A DNA stretch of 64,000 nt from assembly GCA_019155185.1 (NCBI GenBank), contig CM032797.1, positions 1,115,247 through 1,179,246 of the forward strand, in the 5' to 3' direction. Within the stretch, counting starts at the first letter, position 1. The number at the start of each line of letters is the position of its first letter. This document shows, piece after piece, positions 34,779-48,900 of the stretch. The stretch is from Beaufortia kweichowensis. Lineage: Eukaryota > Chordata > Actinopteri > Cypriniformes > Gastromyzontidae. The translations under genes were made by a program, and so were the position numbers. The notes under the pieces were generated by a model. The model did no database searches. It saw nothing but the letters and a program-made list of their open reading frames with translations, and had not been told where the DNA came from.

Positions 34779-37700
34779 ATGGGGAACGGAGTGAATAAGG
34801 TACATGACTTCCTGCTTCTGCCGATAGATCGATCTGTAACTTTAAGGAAATGACATGTTGATGATAGAATCGTGATAAACCTGACAAAATAGACATCAAA
34901 CAACATTGTCGTTCGTTAGACAAACGTTACTGTTAGACAAACCTGTACCTACGTTCAGTCTACAGGAATGACAACTTGAATGTCAATTCATGCGTGTGAT
35001 GCTATTTAAGTGCAGTGACTGTGTTTGGGGTTTCCATGTGGCGAAAAAATGTAAATACCAAAGAGGGTTTAAATGTAAACAACTGCTTGTCATGTTTATT
35101 TACTACATTTGTTAAGCTGGAGTGTGTAGTTCACCATTACAACACAAAACGTTGCTCACGGTTTATTCAGCATGAACTTTTCATAATAACATTCGCATCA
35201 GCTCAGTACAACAACACAGAGACTTAACAGACGTAAACACGTAACAACATACGTCATACGTCTATATTATAATACCTTCAAATAAAACATTAGGTAATTT
35301 GGGCGATACCGTAATGCAGTATATAAGAGTGCAATATTTAACAACATTTCTTGTTATTTTGGTTATTTTTTAAATACAAACGATACTGTTATTTATTTAT
35401 TTTGGTCAAACTGGTGTTCAGCTGGTTTTAGCTGGTGGGTCAAGCTGGTCTTCCAGCATGAGCAGCTCAAACCCCTCTAAAACCAGCCTACCATCCCAGC
35501 TCAAACCCCTCTAAAACCAGCCTACCATCCCAGCTCAAACCCCTCTAAAACCAGCCTACCATCCCAGCTCAAACCCCTCTAAAACCAGCCTACCATCCCA
35601 GCTAAAACCAGCCTACGATCCCAGCTAAAACCCCTCTAAAACCAGCCTACCATCCCAGCTAAAACCCCTCTAAAACCAGCCTACCATCCCAGCTAAAACC
35701 CCTCTAAAACCAGCCTACCATCCCCACTCCCTCCCAGCCTACCATCCCAGCTCAAACCCTCTAAAACCAGCCTACCATCCCAGCTAAAACCCTCTAAAGC
35801 CAGCCCTACCATCCCAGCTAAAACCAGCCTACTGATCCCAGCTAAAACCCTCTAAAACCAGCCTACCATCCCAGCTAAAACCCTCTAAAGCCAGCCTACC
35901 ATCCCAGCTCAAACCCTCTAAAACCAGCCTACCATCCCAGCTCAAACCCCTCTAAAACCAGCCTACCATCCCAGCTCAAACCCCTCTAAAACCAGCCTAC
36001 CATCCCAGCTCAAACCCCCTCTAAAACCAGCCTACCATCCCAGCTCAAACCCTCTAAAGCCAGCCTACCATCCCAGCTCAAACCCTCTAAAACCAGCCTA
36101 CCATCCCAGCTAAACCCCCTCTAAAGCCAGCCTACCATCCCAGCTAAAACCACCATCCCAGCTAAAACCCCTCTAAAGCCAGCCTACCATCCCAGCTAAA
36201 ACCAGCCTACCATCCCAGCTAAAACCCCTCTAAAGCCAGCCTACCATCCCAGCTAAAACCCCTCTAAAACCAGCCTACCATCCCAGCTCAAACCCCTCTA
36301 AAACCAGCCTACCATCCCAGCTCAAACCCCTCTAAAACCAGCCTACCATCCCAGCTCAAACCCCTCTAAAACCAGCCAACCAGCTTGTCTTTTCACTAGG
36401 ACTGTCACTTTAATTGCGGTATTCTTAATTCCATATTGGTGTGATGCAGGACATGATTTTATCTAGTTAACCCAAACTCTGCGTTATCCTGTTGCCCTGT
36501 TTACCCCATATCTGAAAATGTGTCTACATTGAGTCAGCAAAACTGTCAGGACTGTTCTTTACACTTCTTTTCGGTTGTCAGAACAAGAATGTTACTTTAA
36601 GGTGATGTTGCAACCCCATATAAATCACACCATCCCTGCAGTTTTTAGGAAACATACGGGAAATTGATGTTTTTAGAAGTGTTTATTATTTGGCTTCAGC
36701 TGTGATTAAACAGAATTGTTTGTGTTGTACCAGGTTCTGCCAGATCTGTACTTGGGTAATTTTAAAGGTAAGAATAGAAATGTTAAGATCAACAACACAA
36801 TTTTTTAACCTGCATGTCATGTTTAATAAAAATAATAATCAATGCTTTCCTTTATGCTTACAGATGCTAGAGACAGAGAACAGTTAGCCAGAAACAACAT
36901 CACACACATCCTCACCATCCATGATACTGCCGCCCCAATTTTACAGGTCTCTAAATCTTTTTGTCTAATGATTTGATAATCTTTTTCAGTTGTCTACGTT
37001 TTCTTTACTGATCCATAAATCAAATCAATTTTAATCACACTTACAAGTTGGATGACTGCACACGTGTCTTTACTTTCTTTTACATTTACTGATTTCAGTG
37101 TTTTTCATCCTCTTTGTCTGAGTGGTTTGTCTGACTTCAATGCAAAGTCTTTATTCTGTCAACAGTTTCCTCCCAATAAAGCACTCTTGAAAAATGGCAA
37201 AAAAAAGTGTGTTTCACTTACCGCAATTATTTTTTGGGTAACCTCTTGACTATTGACATTTTAAGTCTTTTTATATGGTAAAAAAACTAAATTATCCTGC
37301 ATCTAGAGACTTGATGAATGCTGCCAGCCCTTTTCTTGACCCTATTCTTAAATGTGCAAATGATTAATAATAGAGAATAAGTTGGTATGTCCAAACCATG
37401 ACCAACTAGGTAAAAAAGCTGGGAAAGTAGAAAATGCTTACTTTATTATTTGGCTCCATTATCATTATGATTATTAGTAGTAGCAGCAGTAGCAGTAGTA
37501 GTATTTTGTGGTTTTCAGATATTGCGTATATTAATACACATTTCTATCCTTCATCTTTTTGTTTAGGAGATGACTTATCTTTGTATCCCAGCAGCAGATT
37601 CACCCAACCAAAACCTGTGAGTAGGTTACATGTGTATCTGGTGGGGCATGCTTGTTGATTTCTCTCTGCCACCAGTGGGCAGCACAAGTCATTGTGTCAA

Positions 37701-40700
37701 CCTGAAGATAGGCATGTATTTTATAAGTAAATATGACAAGTGAAGCATTTGCACACCAAGACGTACTGCTTGTATCTTTTCCCCCGTTATTATGTGATTT
37801 TGTTATTTAATGACATAATGGACACACCTTATAGCATGCATGTACTGCATGTGACTGCACATACTCGCATACACACACTTCCTCTTGTGGCCCTCTTAGT
37901 ACAGGAAGGAAGTTATGAGCTGGGTTCTGCAGTGATGTCTTGGTCTTGCTACGCCTTTATTTATATCCCCCTTCACCGTCAGGCCTCATGTCACTCTCTG
38001 AGCCTGTGAAACCCAGCCAAGCGTAATGTGAAACTGACCCTTTTAAACCAAACTGGACAAACCCAACCCATGCTCATCCTGGTCCTGTCAAAAGGATGGA
38101 TGTTATGGAGGAAACACTGTTGTATCCGTCTTTACGTTTGTTCTTTGCATGCTCAATAAAAACCACAGTCAAGATTTTGCATTTCTTGACAGGGCATTCG
38201 GGGCTAACTCCTTGCCGTACAATCACATTTTCAACGTAGCAATTTAGCATTTTAAATTTGATCAAATGTAGAATGCTACTTATCGGCACCTATTTGCCTG
38301 CTTTTTCTTAGTTCAGTATGCCACCTTCTGTGGAAACCCAGAAATAAGACTCTTTGTTATTGCATCACGGTTGGGGTCATAGATTAAAGATAGCTTGAAA
38401 GTCTGGCTTAGGTGTCCAAATTCTTTGTGGGGTCACTGTATTCATGAATACCTCTTGCAGTGAATTGTAATAATGTGTTGTAATATGCAACAAATATTTA
38501 ATCTTTCAATATCTCATAGTTGTATTAATAGATATAGGCCTATATTATTCTTACAGCATTTTTTGTCTCCACAGTACACAGCATTTTGAAAAGAGCATAA
38601 AATTCATTCATGAATCTCGCCTGAAAGGAGAGGGCTGTCTAGTTCACTGGTAAGTATTTCAATATGTATTGCAACTGACCATATTAGAAGACCTGTACTA
38701 TTCAGTCACATATGGTTTCATGCACAAAGATGTACAGTATATCCATACCAGAAGAGGAACCAAAATGTGCTCACAGTAAAGATACCACCCCTAATCGAGC
38801 CCAGGGTGACAATGTGAACAGCTGATAACTAGGTGTCAAGGGGCGGTAGGCTATTTTTGAACTTCTCAAAACACTGTAGTAGACATCAGCCTCTATTATA
38901 ACTCGCATGGGTACTGTGGGATTGTGTCATGCTGAAAAAACTTGAGGTCAATTGTATATCTTCTTCCTCCCACTCTGTGTTTTTATACATTTGTAATGTT
39001 CCATGTCCAAATTTCTGTACTTTATATGTTCTGTATTTGCTAAGGAACTATAAAAACATCAAAATTCTCTAGGTATGCTGGTGTGTTGTGTGAATACATT
39101 GCCGGGCATACAGTACTACATTTGCCAAACTGTCATTGTCTATACAATATATTATAATATATTATATGTATATATAATATAATATATCTATACAATATAC
39201 AATACAATATGTTGTACCCACATGCAGTTTACGATTTATTAAAGAATAATCCAAGGGAACCAGAACAAGAACATGAACATTAAGCAGAACAAAAAATGTT
39301 TAGCATAATGCACTGTACGTCATTTTGGATAAAAGTGTCTGTCAAATGCATAAATGGAAAAAACGGAAAATGAAAATGACCAGAGATAAACTAACGATGA
39401 GACTTACAGTAACTAGTAATTGGTGCAGCCGGTATGTTACTGTAAAATAGCCGGTAAGGTTTAGCTGTGTTTAAAATACTATCAACCACAAAGAAAGCAG
39501 ATTATCCAGATATCATTTGCATTCTGTTTTGTGAACACTTTTTTTAGTACAACGCATTTGACTGTATCACTTCTTGCCTACTATATCATTGGGAAATACA
39601 CATATTTAAACACTTGGAAACCTTAAAGGCTGTATTTGCTGCTTTAATAATGATGTTTAATAAAACGTCATTCATGTCTGTTGCACATGTGGTCTAATAC
39701 CCAAGGTTAAAGGTTTGCTGTAATCATATTAAAAAATCATCATACTTCTTGGTAACTAAAAGGTAAGAAAAAGACATTAACAAAGACGTTTGAGACAGAT
39801 ATGATTTACAGTGCATTCACGGTATACATCTTTTATCAGCATATGCATTTCCTTGGAAACCAATCTTGCATACTTGTCAAGCCTAAATCTCATTGTTTTC
39901 AGCCTTGCTGGCGTGTCGCGTAGTGTGACACTGGTGGTGGCGTATATAATGACTGTGACTAGTCTGGGATGGCAGGAGGCTCTGGCTGCAGTGAGAGTTG
40001 TCAGACCCTGCGCTTCACCAAATTTGGGCTTTCAGAACCAGCTGAGGGAGTTTGAAACTACCCAACTACAGCAGGTAATTCAAGAATTCAGAAGTTAACG
40101 AAGATCTCAGTTTAATATACATTCCATGATAACAACAACAGTCCATGTTTATGTGGATGGAGTAATTAACTCTTTGCATGTGGTTTCTTTGTGTTAGGGA
40201 CCATGTATGTGTGTGTACTTGAAAATTCAGATTAATATTAGATTATGTTTCTTGTTTTATATACACAATGTAAACACTTTGCCATAGGCCTATATTTTGA
40301 TTTCAAGAAAATTGAAATCTCTGCAAAATTTCAGCAGACATTAAGAAAAACTGTATCACACACAATACTGACTTCCTTTGCAGAATTTACTCATTTTCCC
40401 TTACAATGTGATACACTGCAAACTACAGTTTATGTGCATAGATCACAAGAAGTTCACGAAAAGTAAACCAAGTGAAACCGCCTTATTAAATAACTTAAAA
40501 AATGCATCATAGTAAATGGCAAAGGCATCTCCAGTAAAGGCACAGGCATAGCAGGGTAAACATAGCTTTGTTTATTCACAGAATATACATATGTTTTCTA
40601 TATAGAAATATTTCAATATCTGTAAAGCATGTAAAACTTTAAAAAAAAAGAGGATTACAGTTTTATTAGATGTGCATGCATGGAGCCAATTGTATCTTAT

Positions 40701-40920
40701 ATACTGTACTGAATTAAGAACATGATCAGCAGAAGGGCCTAGCAAACCTTTTACTGCTTTACAGTTTTTTTAAACATAATAATGGACATCTAATGGATTA
40801 TATTTACTCCTATATTTTCAGTTCAGAGAATGGCTAAGGGAGGAATATAATGTAAATCCCTTTAATGATGAGGAGGACATCCGTGCCGTGCTCGCACAGA
40901 TACCCGTGGCCGAGCACTAG
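34779..40920 (+). CDS. dusp22: Dual-specificity phosphatase 22 (JKAP/JSP1), complete
   Basis: A small atypical dual-specificity phosphatase, known in mammals to modulate JNK signalling and to restrain T-cell receptor signalling through Lck. Coding exons: 34779-34799, 36734-36767, 36864-36946, 37567-37616, 38575-38649, 39903-40074, 40822-40920. These give 534 nt and 177 residues, close to the 184-residue human form, with no indels. The start MGNGVNK fits N-myristoylation at Gly2, so membrane attachment is likely. The general-acid region is IPAADSPNQNL. The catalytic signature HCLAGVSRS places the nucleophile at Cys88, whose codon is split across exons 5 and 6. The protein ends with the REWLREEYNVNPF helix and a short tail different from the mammalian C-terminus. 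Intron 1 is large (1.9 kb) and holds the minisatellite. Teleosts often have two dusp22 copies; I cannot say which one this is. Confidence 0.94.
35400..36385 (+). repeat. ~34-bp minisatellite in dusp22 intron 1
   Basis: About 27 tandem copies of a unit built from 'cccagctcaaacccctctaa' followed by 'aaccagcctaccat'. Variants include ctcaaa/ctaaaa, aaaacc/aaagcc and one fewer C, and some units are shortened. The left flank (35400-35460: 'ttcagctggttttagctggt', 'tcaagctggtcttccagcat') is roughly the inverted complement of the unit. This suggests the array grew from one arm of an inverted-repeat element. Purine/pyrimidine strand bias is strong. Confidence 0.9.
37471..37502 (+). repeat. (AGT/AGC)n microsatellite
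   Basis: A run of 'agtagcagcagtagcagtag' triplets in dusp22 intron 3, just before exon 4. Simple repeat. Confidence 0.6.
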
Positions 40921-42400
40921 AGAGGAAGGATGACACTGGAAACGTGAGAGATGTAGACTGCTTATTCAATCCACAGAGGGACAAGCTCCTAACAACTCCC
41001 AACAAACCACACGGCATTCCTCAAAGACTTACGTCGATGTTGACTGTTATTACAAAAAAGAAATATGACGTGTTGATTGTGATGGCTTAGCACTGTTTTA
41101 TCTTATGGACACTTTTTTGTAAATAACACATGAAAGATTTTAATGTTTGCTACTGAAGCCATGTTAAAGGCAATTTTGTGTTTTTGTGTTCTTTGAAAGT
41201 TAATACGGCTATATTATAAAAATGGATTTATTCCATAGTAACGTCAACTGCACGTACCATTTGTTTTGTTTTTTTGCACATTTTCACTGGACGTGTGAAA
41301 AGCTGGATTACAGCGAGTCAGTCCTGTGACTTATTTGGGAACATTTCCAATGAAAGCTACACTTCAAAGTTATTTAATAGAGGAGTATCTGTAAAATGTG
41401 TACCGCTCAGGTAAGAAGTTTAAAATAAGTTTAAAATTTGCTACTTTTACTTGTCGGTTCAAAAGTAAAAGGCACAACATAAACACAATATGTATAATGT
41501 ACTTTCTTCTACATAAACATAATCGTAATATGAAGAGCATTCTGTGAAAATACAACCTTGAAATCTTTAATAGTGACTGAAAATTAAAATCATAGTGAAT
41601 TATTGAAATCAAACTCTGATGCTCTTAATTTGATCATTTAATTATGAGACTAGGGTCTGGTTTACAGGCTTTAAATCCCCCCAAGTTCATTAAACCTTTA
41701 AAATACAAGATGTAAAGTTGGACATTTCAGGGTAATGAAACTGTTAGAACTGTCGAAACCAATATTGAAAAACACTTAGGCCCAATATAATAGTATGCCT
41801 AAAAGTGTTGTGTGTACTTTAGGCATATACACAGAACATTGGGGGGGGGGGAAACCCACATTTCCAGTTGTTTACCATAAAGATGTAATATTGATCCAAA
41901 ACGAACATTGGATGGGATGCAGTATTCCGTAGAGCGCGTGCAGATGAATGTTATTCGCAGTAAGAGCACTAGGAGGCAGCACACTTCCCACCATTGTGCT
42001 TGAATCTCATTGCTAACATTGAAGATATCACAGACAGACCCTAAATAGAATAAGAAAGTGTACATTTTCCAATCTATCTGTCTCTCTCACACACACAAAG
42101 CACAATTCCTCTGAAATAGGCCATGCTCCTGACGCTTTTAAAGTTGCCATCATCATCCATCATTAGTTCGTGCCAGCAGACATCAGGATCAGTGTGATGA
42201 CGAGTTCTGGGAGATTTTCTGCCTTTAGTTTATCGACAGATATTTGTTCCGTCGTGTGTATGTTTGTCTCGGAGGGATTTCCCGTATGTTGGATGTTTAT
42301 TCTTGCGGTTCTGCCGTGTTTCTCTGAAGTCTTCAGCTCTTCATGCTGCTGCTGGAGAAACGCGCTTCCACGTAAGGCTCCGCCCATTTCTCCACCTCTC
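40921..42400 (+). other. dusp22 3' UTR and dusp22-irf4 intergenic region
   Basis: No further coding frame. Positions 41525-41680 hold a decayed copy (B) of the MITE family seen at 1569, 44084 and 48904, recognisable by 'gcattctgtgaaaatacaac' and 'gaaatcaaactctgatgctc'. A G10 run occurs at about 41841. Confidence 0.4.
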
Positions 42401-42501
42401 ACGTCTTCACTTTATTTAAGATTAGAAACACCTTCAGCCGGCAGCTGCGTCTCAAACAGGCTCGACTTTCAAAGTCAAGTTAACTGTCTGGATTCAGAAA
42501 G
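42370..42501 (+). promoter_or_regulatory. Probable irf4 promoter and non-coding exon 1
   Basis: A GC box-like 'ctccgccca' is at about 42379, and a TATA-like 'tttatttaag' is at 42411-42420. A good donor (cagaaag|gtaaag) follows, with exon 1 ending at 42501. The coding exon begins at 42927 after an acceptor, so the first ~60-90 nt exon would be 5' UTR, as is usual for IRF4. Confidence 0.45.
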
Positions 42502-42928
42502 GTAAAGACTTCTTTGATATGTGTTATCCAACTACTACAGAGTAACTTATTGAATTATGCTAAAACTGATAACCACTTCTACTAAAAATCTACTTAACCA
42601 AATAAATGTGTAAAGCAAATTCTTGATTAAACTAACTAAACAATGTAACTCCAGAGTTCATGCTTAATAACTACATCACTTCCCTTACACAAGTCATCTT
42701 TACATTCTGTGTTGGCTTGTGCATTCATTCTTTTGTTTATTTTTGTTATGTTTTTCTTTTATTGCCACACCATCTTTTTCAGAATAGCTGCGTTATGTTT
42801 TAATGAACCATATTTCTATTTGTTCTAAAGCTAGACATTGTTGTTTTGAAATATGCATGAACCTAAAACAAAACTTCTTGCGCATACTGCATGTGCATGC
42901 GTTGCTCTCGCCTGCATTTCTGACAGAC

Positions 42929-45900
42929 ATGAACTTAGATGGGGACTGCAGCATGTCAGTCAATTGTGGGAATGGCAAACTTAGACAATGGCTCATCGAT
43001 CAGATTGATAGCGGGGAGTATCCTGGTTTGGTTTGGGAAAATGACGAGAAAACCATTTTCAGAATTCCCTGGAAACACGCGGGGAAACAGGACTATAACC
43101 GCGAGGAAGATGCTGCGCTCTTTAAGGTGAGTGATGATGATGATGATGAAGGACTTGTCATACCTGTTATACGTTTTGTAGGATATCTATAATGCGTAAG
43201 TAATGCTATACGTGCCAAGAACTTATTTAGTCATTATGCAGGCTTTTCTTAAAATGTTTACAAATAAGCAATCAAAATGTTGAAATGTTATTGCTATAGA
43301 TAAAGAATTAAAGTGGTAGTGGTATTTCCGTTAAAGGAAGACTTCTCTAAATGAAGACAAAAGATTTTTGGACAATGTTAAGGTTATTAAACGTTAGTGA
43401 GACCACATGTGTGAACTTTAGTTTCATACCTTATGAATTACTGGAATTCACCTTGATAACAGGTTATAAATAATTCGAAATTAGCTTTGGGGAAAAACTC
43501 CCCATCATTTGTTCCAGATACCAATGCAAATTTGTTTGACATTTCGTCATTTATTGCAATGTTTCTTTCAACAGTGTGACTTCTGTTCATATACTTTTTG
43601 GTGCCACAAATGTTTGTGTTGTGTTTATTGGCCTGTAAAAGAGTTTAAGGGTAGTATGGCACAGTAGCATCATATGTCAATTCAAATTATGTTCACGCTT
43701 CATGCTTTTCTTTGTCGTCGTCTCGTTCATGTTCTTGTGCTTCTGTCATGGTCATTGTGGTCTTGCTGGTCATAGGCTTGGGCCTTATTCAAAGGGAAAT
43801 ACAGAGAAGGTTTGGACAAGCCTGACCCTCCAACATGGAAGACGAGACTGCGCTGCGCCCTCAACAAAAGTAATGACTTTGATGAACTGGTGGAGCGAAG
43901 CCAGTTGGACATATCAGATCCCTACAAAGTTTACAGAATAATACCAGAGGGAGCAAAGAGAGGTGATTTGCTCTGTCCATTAAATTACAGTAGTTGAAAT
44001 AGTTGATGTTCTCTTTCCAGAATGCCAAAGTGTTTCAAACTAATTGTGTACTTTCGAAATATATGTGAATTATGAATTATATATGTGAACCTGTCTGTAA
44101 AAACCAGGCTAACGTCTAAAAACCTAATTCTGAGATAACGAGCATCAAAGTTTGAATTCGCCTATTAATTTGACTATGATTTCAATCTTTGACAATATTA
44201 AAGATATCAATGTTAAATTCTCAGAGAATGTTCTTTACATTATGAAGAATGATTTTATGTAGAAAAATCACAAAAAAATGACTTTAGCTGGGTTTTCACA
44301 GACTGGGTCACATACAGTATTTTAATAGAGTGTTTATTTTTATTGTGCATCGTCTGTCAGTACTCCAAATATTGACATATATGAGCTTTAGAAAGTCATT
44401 GTTGTTTAAATAGATTTGGTCTAGGCTTAAGCATTGCACTATACTCCAGTGTACATAACACTTTATTAAAAGTGTAAAACAACACAATTGCCATATCAAG
44501 TGAAGGCATGTTGTGAATTCACATTGAGTAGTGCTGCTTGCCCTCACTAAGTGTAGCAGGAAGCTAAGAGGAAGCCACTACATGTGCTAAAATCCCTCAA
44601 GCTTTTTATAGAGAGCTTCGGTTACCAAGTGCACAGGAGCTAAGCAGCACAAGACACTCTCTAGACATTGCATAACAAAGACTTGTGAGATGTGGGGTCA
44701 AGACCATGAAGATAGCTGTTTTGACCCTTATGTACTGCAAGCAATTCATGAGGAGAACAGCAATTTTATAAAAGAGATTGAAAGTAACGTCATGCCTTGC
44801 TGCTGTTACTATTCTTGAAGCTTGTAACCCTGCAAAGTTAAGTGAGCGTAGAGTTCAAAAGTGACAATGCGTACAATGTTGGTTTGAGATTTTTGTTGCC
44901 GACATGAGGGTTTGGCGTAAATAACATGTACAACATAACAATTACATTTCCAAGTGAGATTACGAAAAGAGTATATATAATCAGATCCAAACCATCCATA
45001 TCTATGTACCTAAAAAGTTCCTAAATGTTCAAATTATTTCGATGAAACTTTTGTTTAGTTTTACACAAATTAGCAGATGAAAGAACAAATCTAAATATGT
45101 TAGGGCTGAGCAGGAGCAGGTAATGAAACCACTGTTCTAGACTATGTTTTTGTGCATTTTAGGCTCTAAAGCCAGTAATATGGAAGACAGTACGACACAT
45201 GTGACTCCTATTAGTTATTCCATGCATTCCCCTTATCCTCCTCTACAGCCTCAGGTAAGCTGACGTCACACATTTTCATAATCAAATATTGGTTTATGTT
45301 GGTAATATCGCAAGAGACGAATAGGCCCTTATGCTCTGTAATATGCCAGTAATGCTATACCATGTGAGGAGAGGTGTTTTTGTTTATCAGTCCACCTACT
45401 TTTGTTCTCAGCAGACACCTTACAAGCACCTTTGTTTTCTACCTGCCCAAAATCTTTAGTTTACAAGTCTAGTGCAAAGGTTAGGCTCAAAACCTTCATT
45501 TTCCCTGTCAGATGCCTGGATATATGCTCCCCCAGGAGAGACGTGATTGGAGGGAATATAGCGCAGACCAGTCTCATCCCCAGACGCCTCATGCGGAGCT
45601 GCCGTACGGCCAGTGTCCATATCCCCCAACTCGTTCCTTACCCTGGCACGCACCACCCTGTGACAACGGTACCTGCTTTAAGCTTTATTAATAATACAAC
45701 ATTTAAAGACACGTTCTCCATGTCTGAGTTAACACCAACAACATTAAACTCAAGCAGTAGTGTTACTGACAAATCGTACATGGCGATGGATTCGGAACTG
45801 ACTTAATGCCTTGTTAAAGGTTATTATAAAGAACAACTTGAAAGGTCTTTTTACACCATGTAGCTTATTCCTCAGACAAGATAGTTGATGCTGAAAGCTC

Positions 45901-48900
45901 TTTATTTAGTTTTGCATGCTTTGTCATGTGTCAAATAAATTACCATTAACACCTAAATTTACTTATGTGGCAGTGACTTTTATCCAAAGTTCAAAGTTAC
46001 AGTGCACTACAAATGATACATTTTTGATCAGTGTAAGTGTTCTCTGGGATTGTAGCCATGACCTGAAACAATTCTATATAAATACAAAAAATGTCCAAGT
46101 GTACTTGTCTTTCTTAAAGATATCAGACATGTTAAGGTTATCAGACATTAGTGGGACGCACAAACTGTGCTGAAAAGGTTCACTGGTGTAAAAACAGACA
46201 TTGTTTATAAAATTAAAAAAAGACACATTTGACCCATGACCTCAGTCCCACTAATAAAAAACAGTTTCACCGATGTAAAAATATGTTCAGAATTGGAGTG
46301 TTGATCTTGTGGCCTCTCAAGATGACATAAACATGGCCTTAGACTGAGTTTCACTACTCGGTTTTGGTCTCTGCTTGTGGCCTTAGATAAGACTGCAGCG
46401 AATTTGCAATGCACACTTACTGGATTTCTCTCTTCACCATTACAAAGAACTGACAAGAACGACTATAAAAACTACTATAGAAACATCTTTTGCATTTTCT
46501 TCACTTCATTAGTTTAAAATAAATGGGTCTTCATCTGGATTTGGACGACAAGGGGTTCAGGTTTGGTCTTGACCTCAGCTCTGAGTGTTGAAGAATAGGA
46601 AAAGCCAACCATATTATTTTATTAAAATAAATTGTTGTTGTATGGGGCTGCTTTTTGATGCTGTGTGTCAAAAGTTTTTAGTAAAGTCAGATGCTTTAAC
46701 GTTCCAGGATACCAGTTTTCTGGATCCTTCTACACGTACTCGCCTACAGAAACACATCCTGTGGCAGTAGACTCTAATATGAGATCTGCTGAAGCCATGG
46801 CCATTTCAGGTAAAGAAACCTGCACACACAACTCTTTATATGCCACTGCCATATAGTATTATTGCTTTGAATGCTGGTACGTAACTCTTCCAGTAGAAGA
46901 GACACAATTTCTGTTCAGTGGATAATGCAACTGCATGTAGATGTGCTGGAAACCATGCAGGATACTCAAGCAGCCACATATAGTCAAGGCCTTAGCAATC
47001 ACCCCAATGCCATTGTGGCAGTTCATAAAATGCGTTTTATTCTTTATTATCTGTATTCCACAGACTGTCGCCTACACGTATCCCTCTATTACCGTGAGTC
47101 TCTCGTTAAGGAAGTAACCACCAGCAGTCCCGAGGGTTGTCGAATCTCCTCCTCTCCATCCCCTGGATCCCCTGCATCCCCCTCTTCTCCTTGCCCAGAG
47201 GAGAGACTATATGGCGGGGCAGAGCCTGTGCTCTTTCCCTTCCCGTATCCCCAGTCCCAGCGCCGCGGGGCTGAGAAGCTACCCAATATCCTGGAGCGGG
47301 GCGTTTTGTTGTGGTTGGCACCGGATGGGCTGTATGCCAAGCGACTGTGCCAGGGCCGTGTGTACTGGGAAGGTCCGCTGGCTCCATATGCAGACAAGCC
47401 CAACAAGCTGGAGAAAGACCAGACCTGTAAGCTGATGGACACTCAACAGTTTCTCTCAGGTTTGGAGATATTTTCATTTTAACAGCATAAATTGTTTGAT
47501 TTAGAGATGATTGTCATTTGGATTAGCGGTAAGATCACTGGACGGTTGCGTTATAGTGGCTTTCTCTGCTGCATCAAGCGTGTCGATGTGCTTCAAGTCC
47601 TTTTTAATAAAGTGGCAAATTTTGAGTCACAATTTGGGGTATTACAATTTTTATGTTATTATAGAAACATTTCTTTGAATGAGATTATACTTTTTGGCTG
47701 GAGATGTAGTCAAACAGGTTGTTCAGGTGTTGAAAAGACACAAAATTGATGGTATAACAATATAAAAATGGATTTACAAAGTATTTACACAGATTCGGAA
47801 CAAACAAACTGTTGTTCGTATGAAAAAATTCATAGAAATAGTTTTTGTGTAACTGCAACAATAAAGTATGCTATAAATGAAATTCATTTTGCTCATGGCT
47901 CATGAATGAGGTCCATTACCCAGTGGTGTCTATAGGTTACCGGATAGTTTAGTGTCATTTTTCCATCCCATTTCCTTTTTCCCTGTGCTAAAATGTTTTA
48001 CTAAAATGTAGTAATGTACTAAAAATAGTCATCGTTGATTAAATTTCTAAAATTCATCCTTGCAAATGTTTTCTAGAATGGTAACCTCAGTATGGTTGTT
48101 TGCTTATCTGTAGAGATACTGATGAAGGGCTTTAATGTGTTTTGTGAGTTTTAATGGGTGTTTTAATAGTTATTGTGTACTGACACTGATCTGTCATTAA
48201 ATTGTTTGTGGTTTGCCACGTCACGATTAGCTCTGCTTTAATGTCACATGTTTCACAGGTGCCCAGCAAACCCATTTGATAATGTTCCCGGCCACCTCAT
48301 CACGCGTACAGACTCTGTCAAAGTCTATAGGGCACCTGCAAAAGATCATTTGCATTTCAGCTCCGTACGAGTCATTGGTTTAGAAGAAGGTTATGTGAAT
48401 GGGCTTTAAGGGGGTCTTTTGTTCTCGTTTTTGCTCATCAGGACTTTTTTATTCTTTTGATGGGAAGAGAAGTGACTGTAAAGAATATCTGTTGACATCA
48501 GTTTACTCTGAAAATGTGCCATGTGCCCCTTTCAAAGTATTTTGTAAGAGTTAAATAATAGTCTACTTTTATTGTTTAACCGTTACTAGTCTAGCATTAT
48601 TGTTGAATATTATATACAAACTTTATTTTTTTATTTTTGGATGAAATGTGAATTTTTTTAGAAATTGATCGAAATATTTTTATATTTTTTTAATGGTTTA
48701 AATGTTTTTTTTTCTTAATATAGAGTTGCAAGGTTTCGTTCACCACGGCCGCCCCATGCCACGCTCTCAGGTAGTGTTGTGCTTTGGGGACGAGTTCCCT
48801 GACCCCCAGCGGCAGAGCAAAATGATCACAGCTCAGGTTAGAGTCACCTGAATTCTTATATCACAGCATTCATTTAATAAGAATAGCACTATATCATATC

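Noticed and set aside
35456..36385. Regularly repeated 34-bp units as a CRISPR-like array
   Set aside because: The units are contiguous with no unique spacers, show graded variants, and lie in a vertebrate intron. It is a minisatellite.
43129..43190. Extension of irf4 exon 2 with an Asp-rich tail (DDDDDDEG)
   Set aside because: It is intron read-through past a consensus donor (aag|gtgagt); the next exon continues the conserved DNA-binding domain.
47089..47477. Two minus-strand open frames of 117 and 123 codons
   Set aside because: They lie wholly opposite irf4 exon 7, which has a family-conserved sense frame; GC-rich composition explains the lack of stops.
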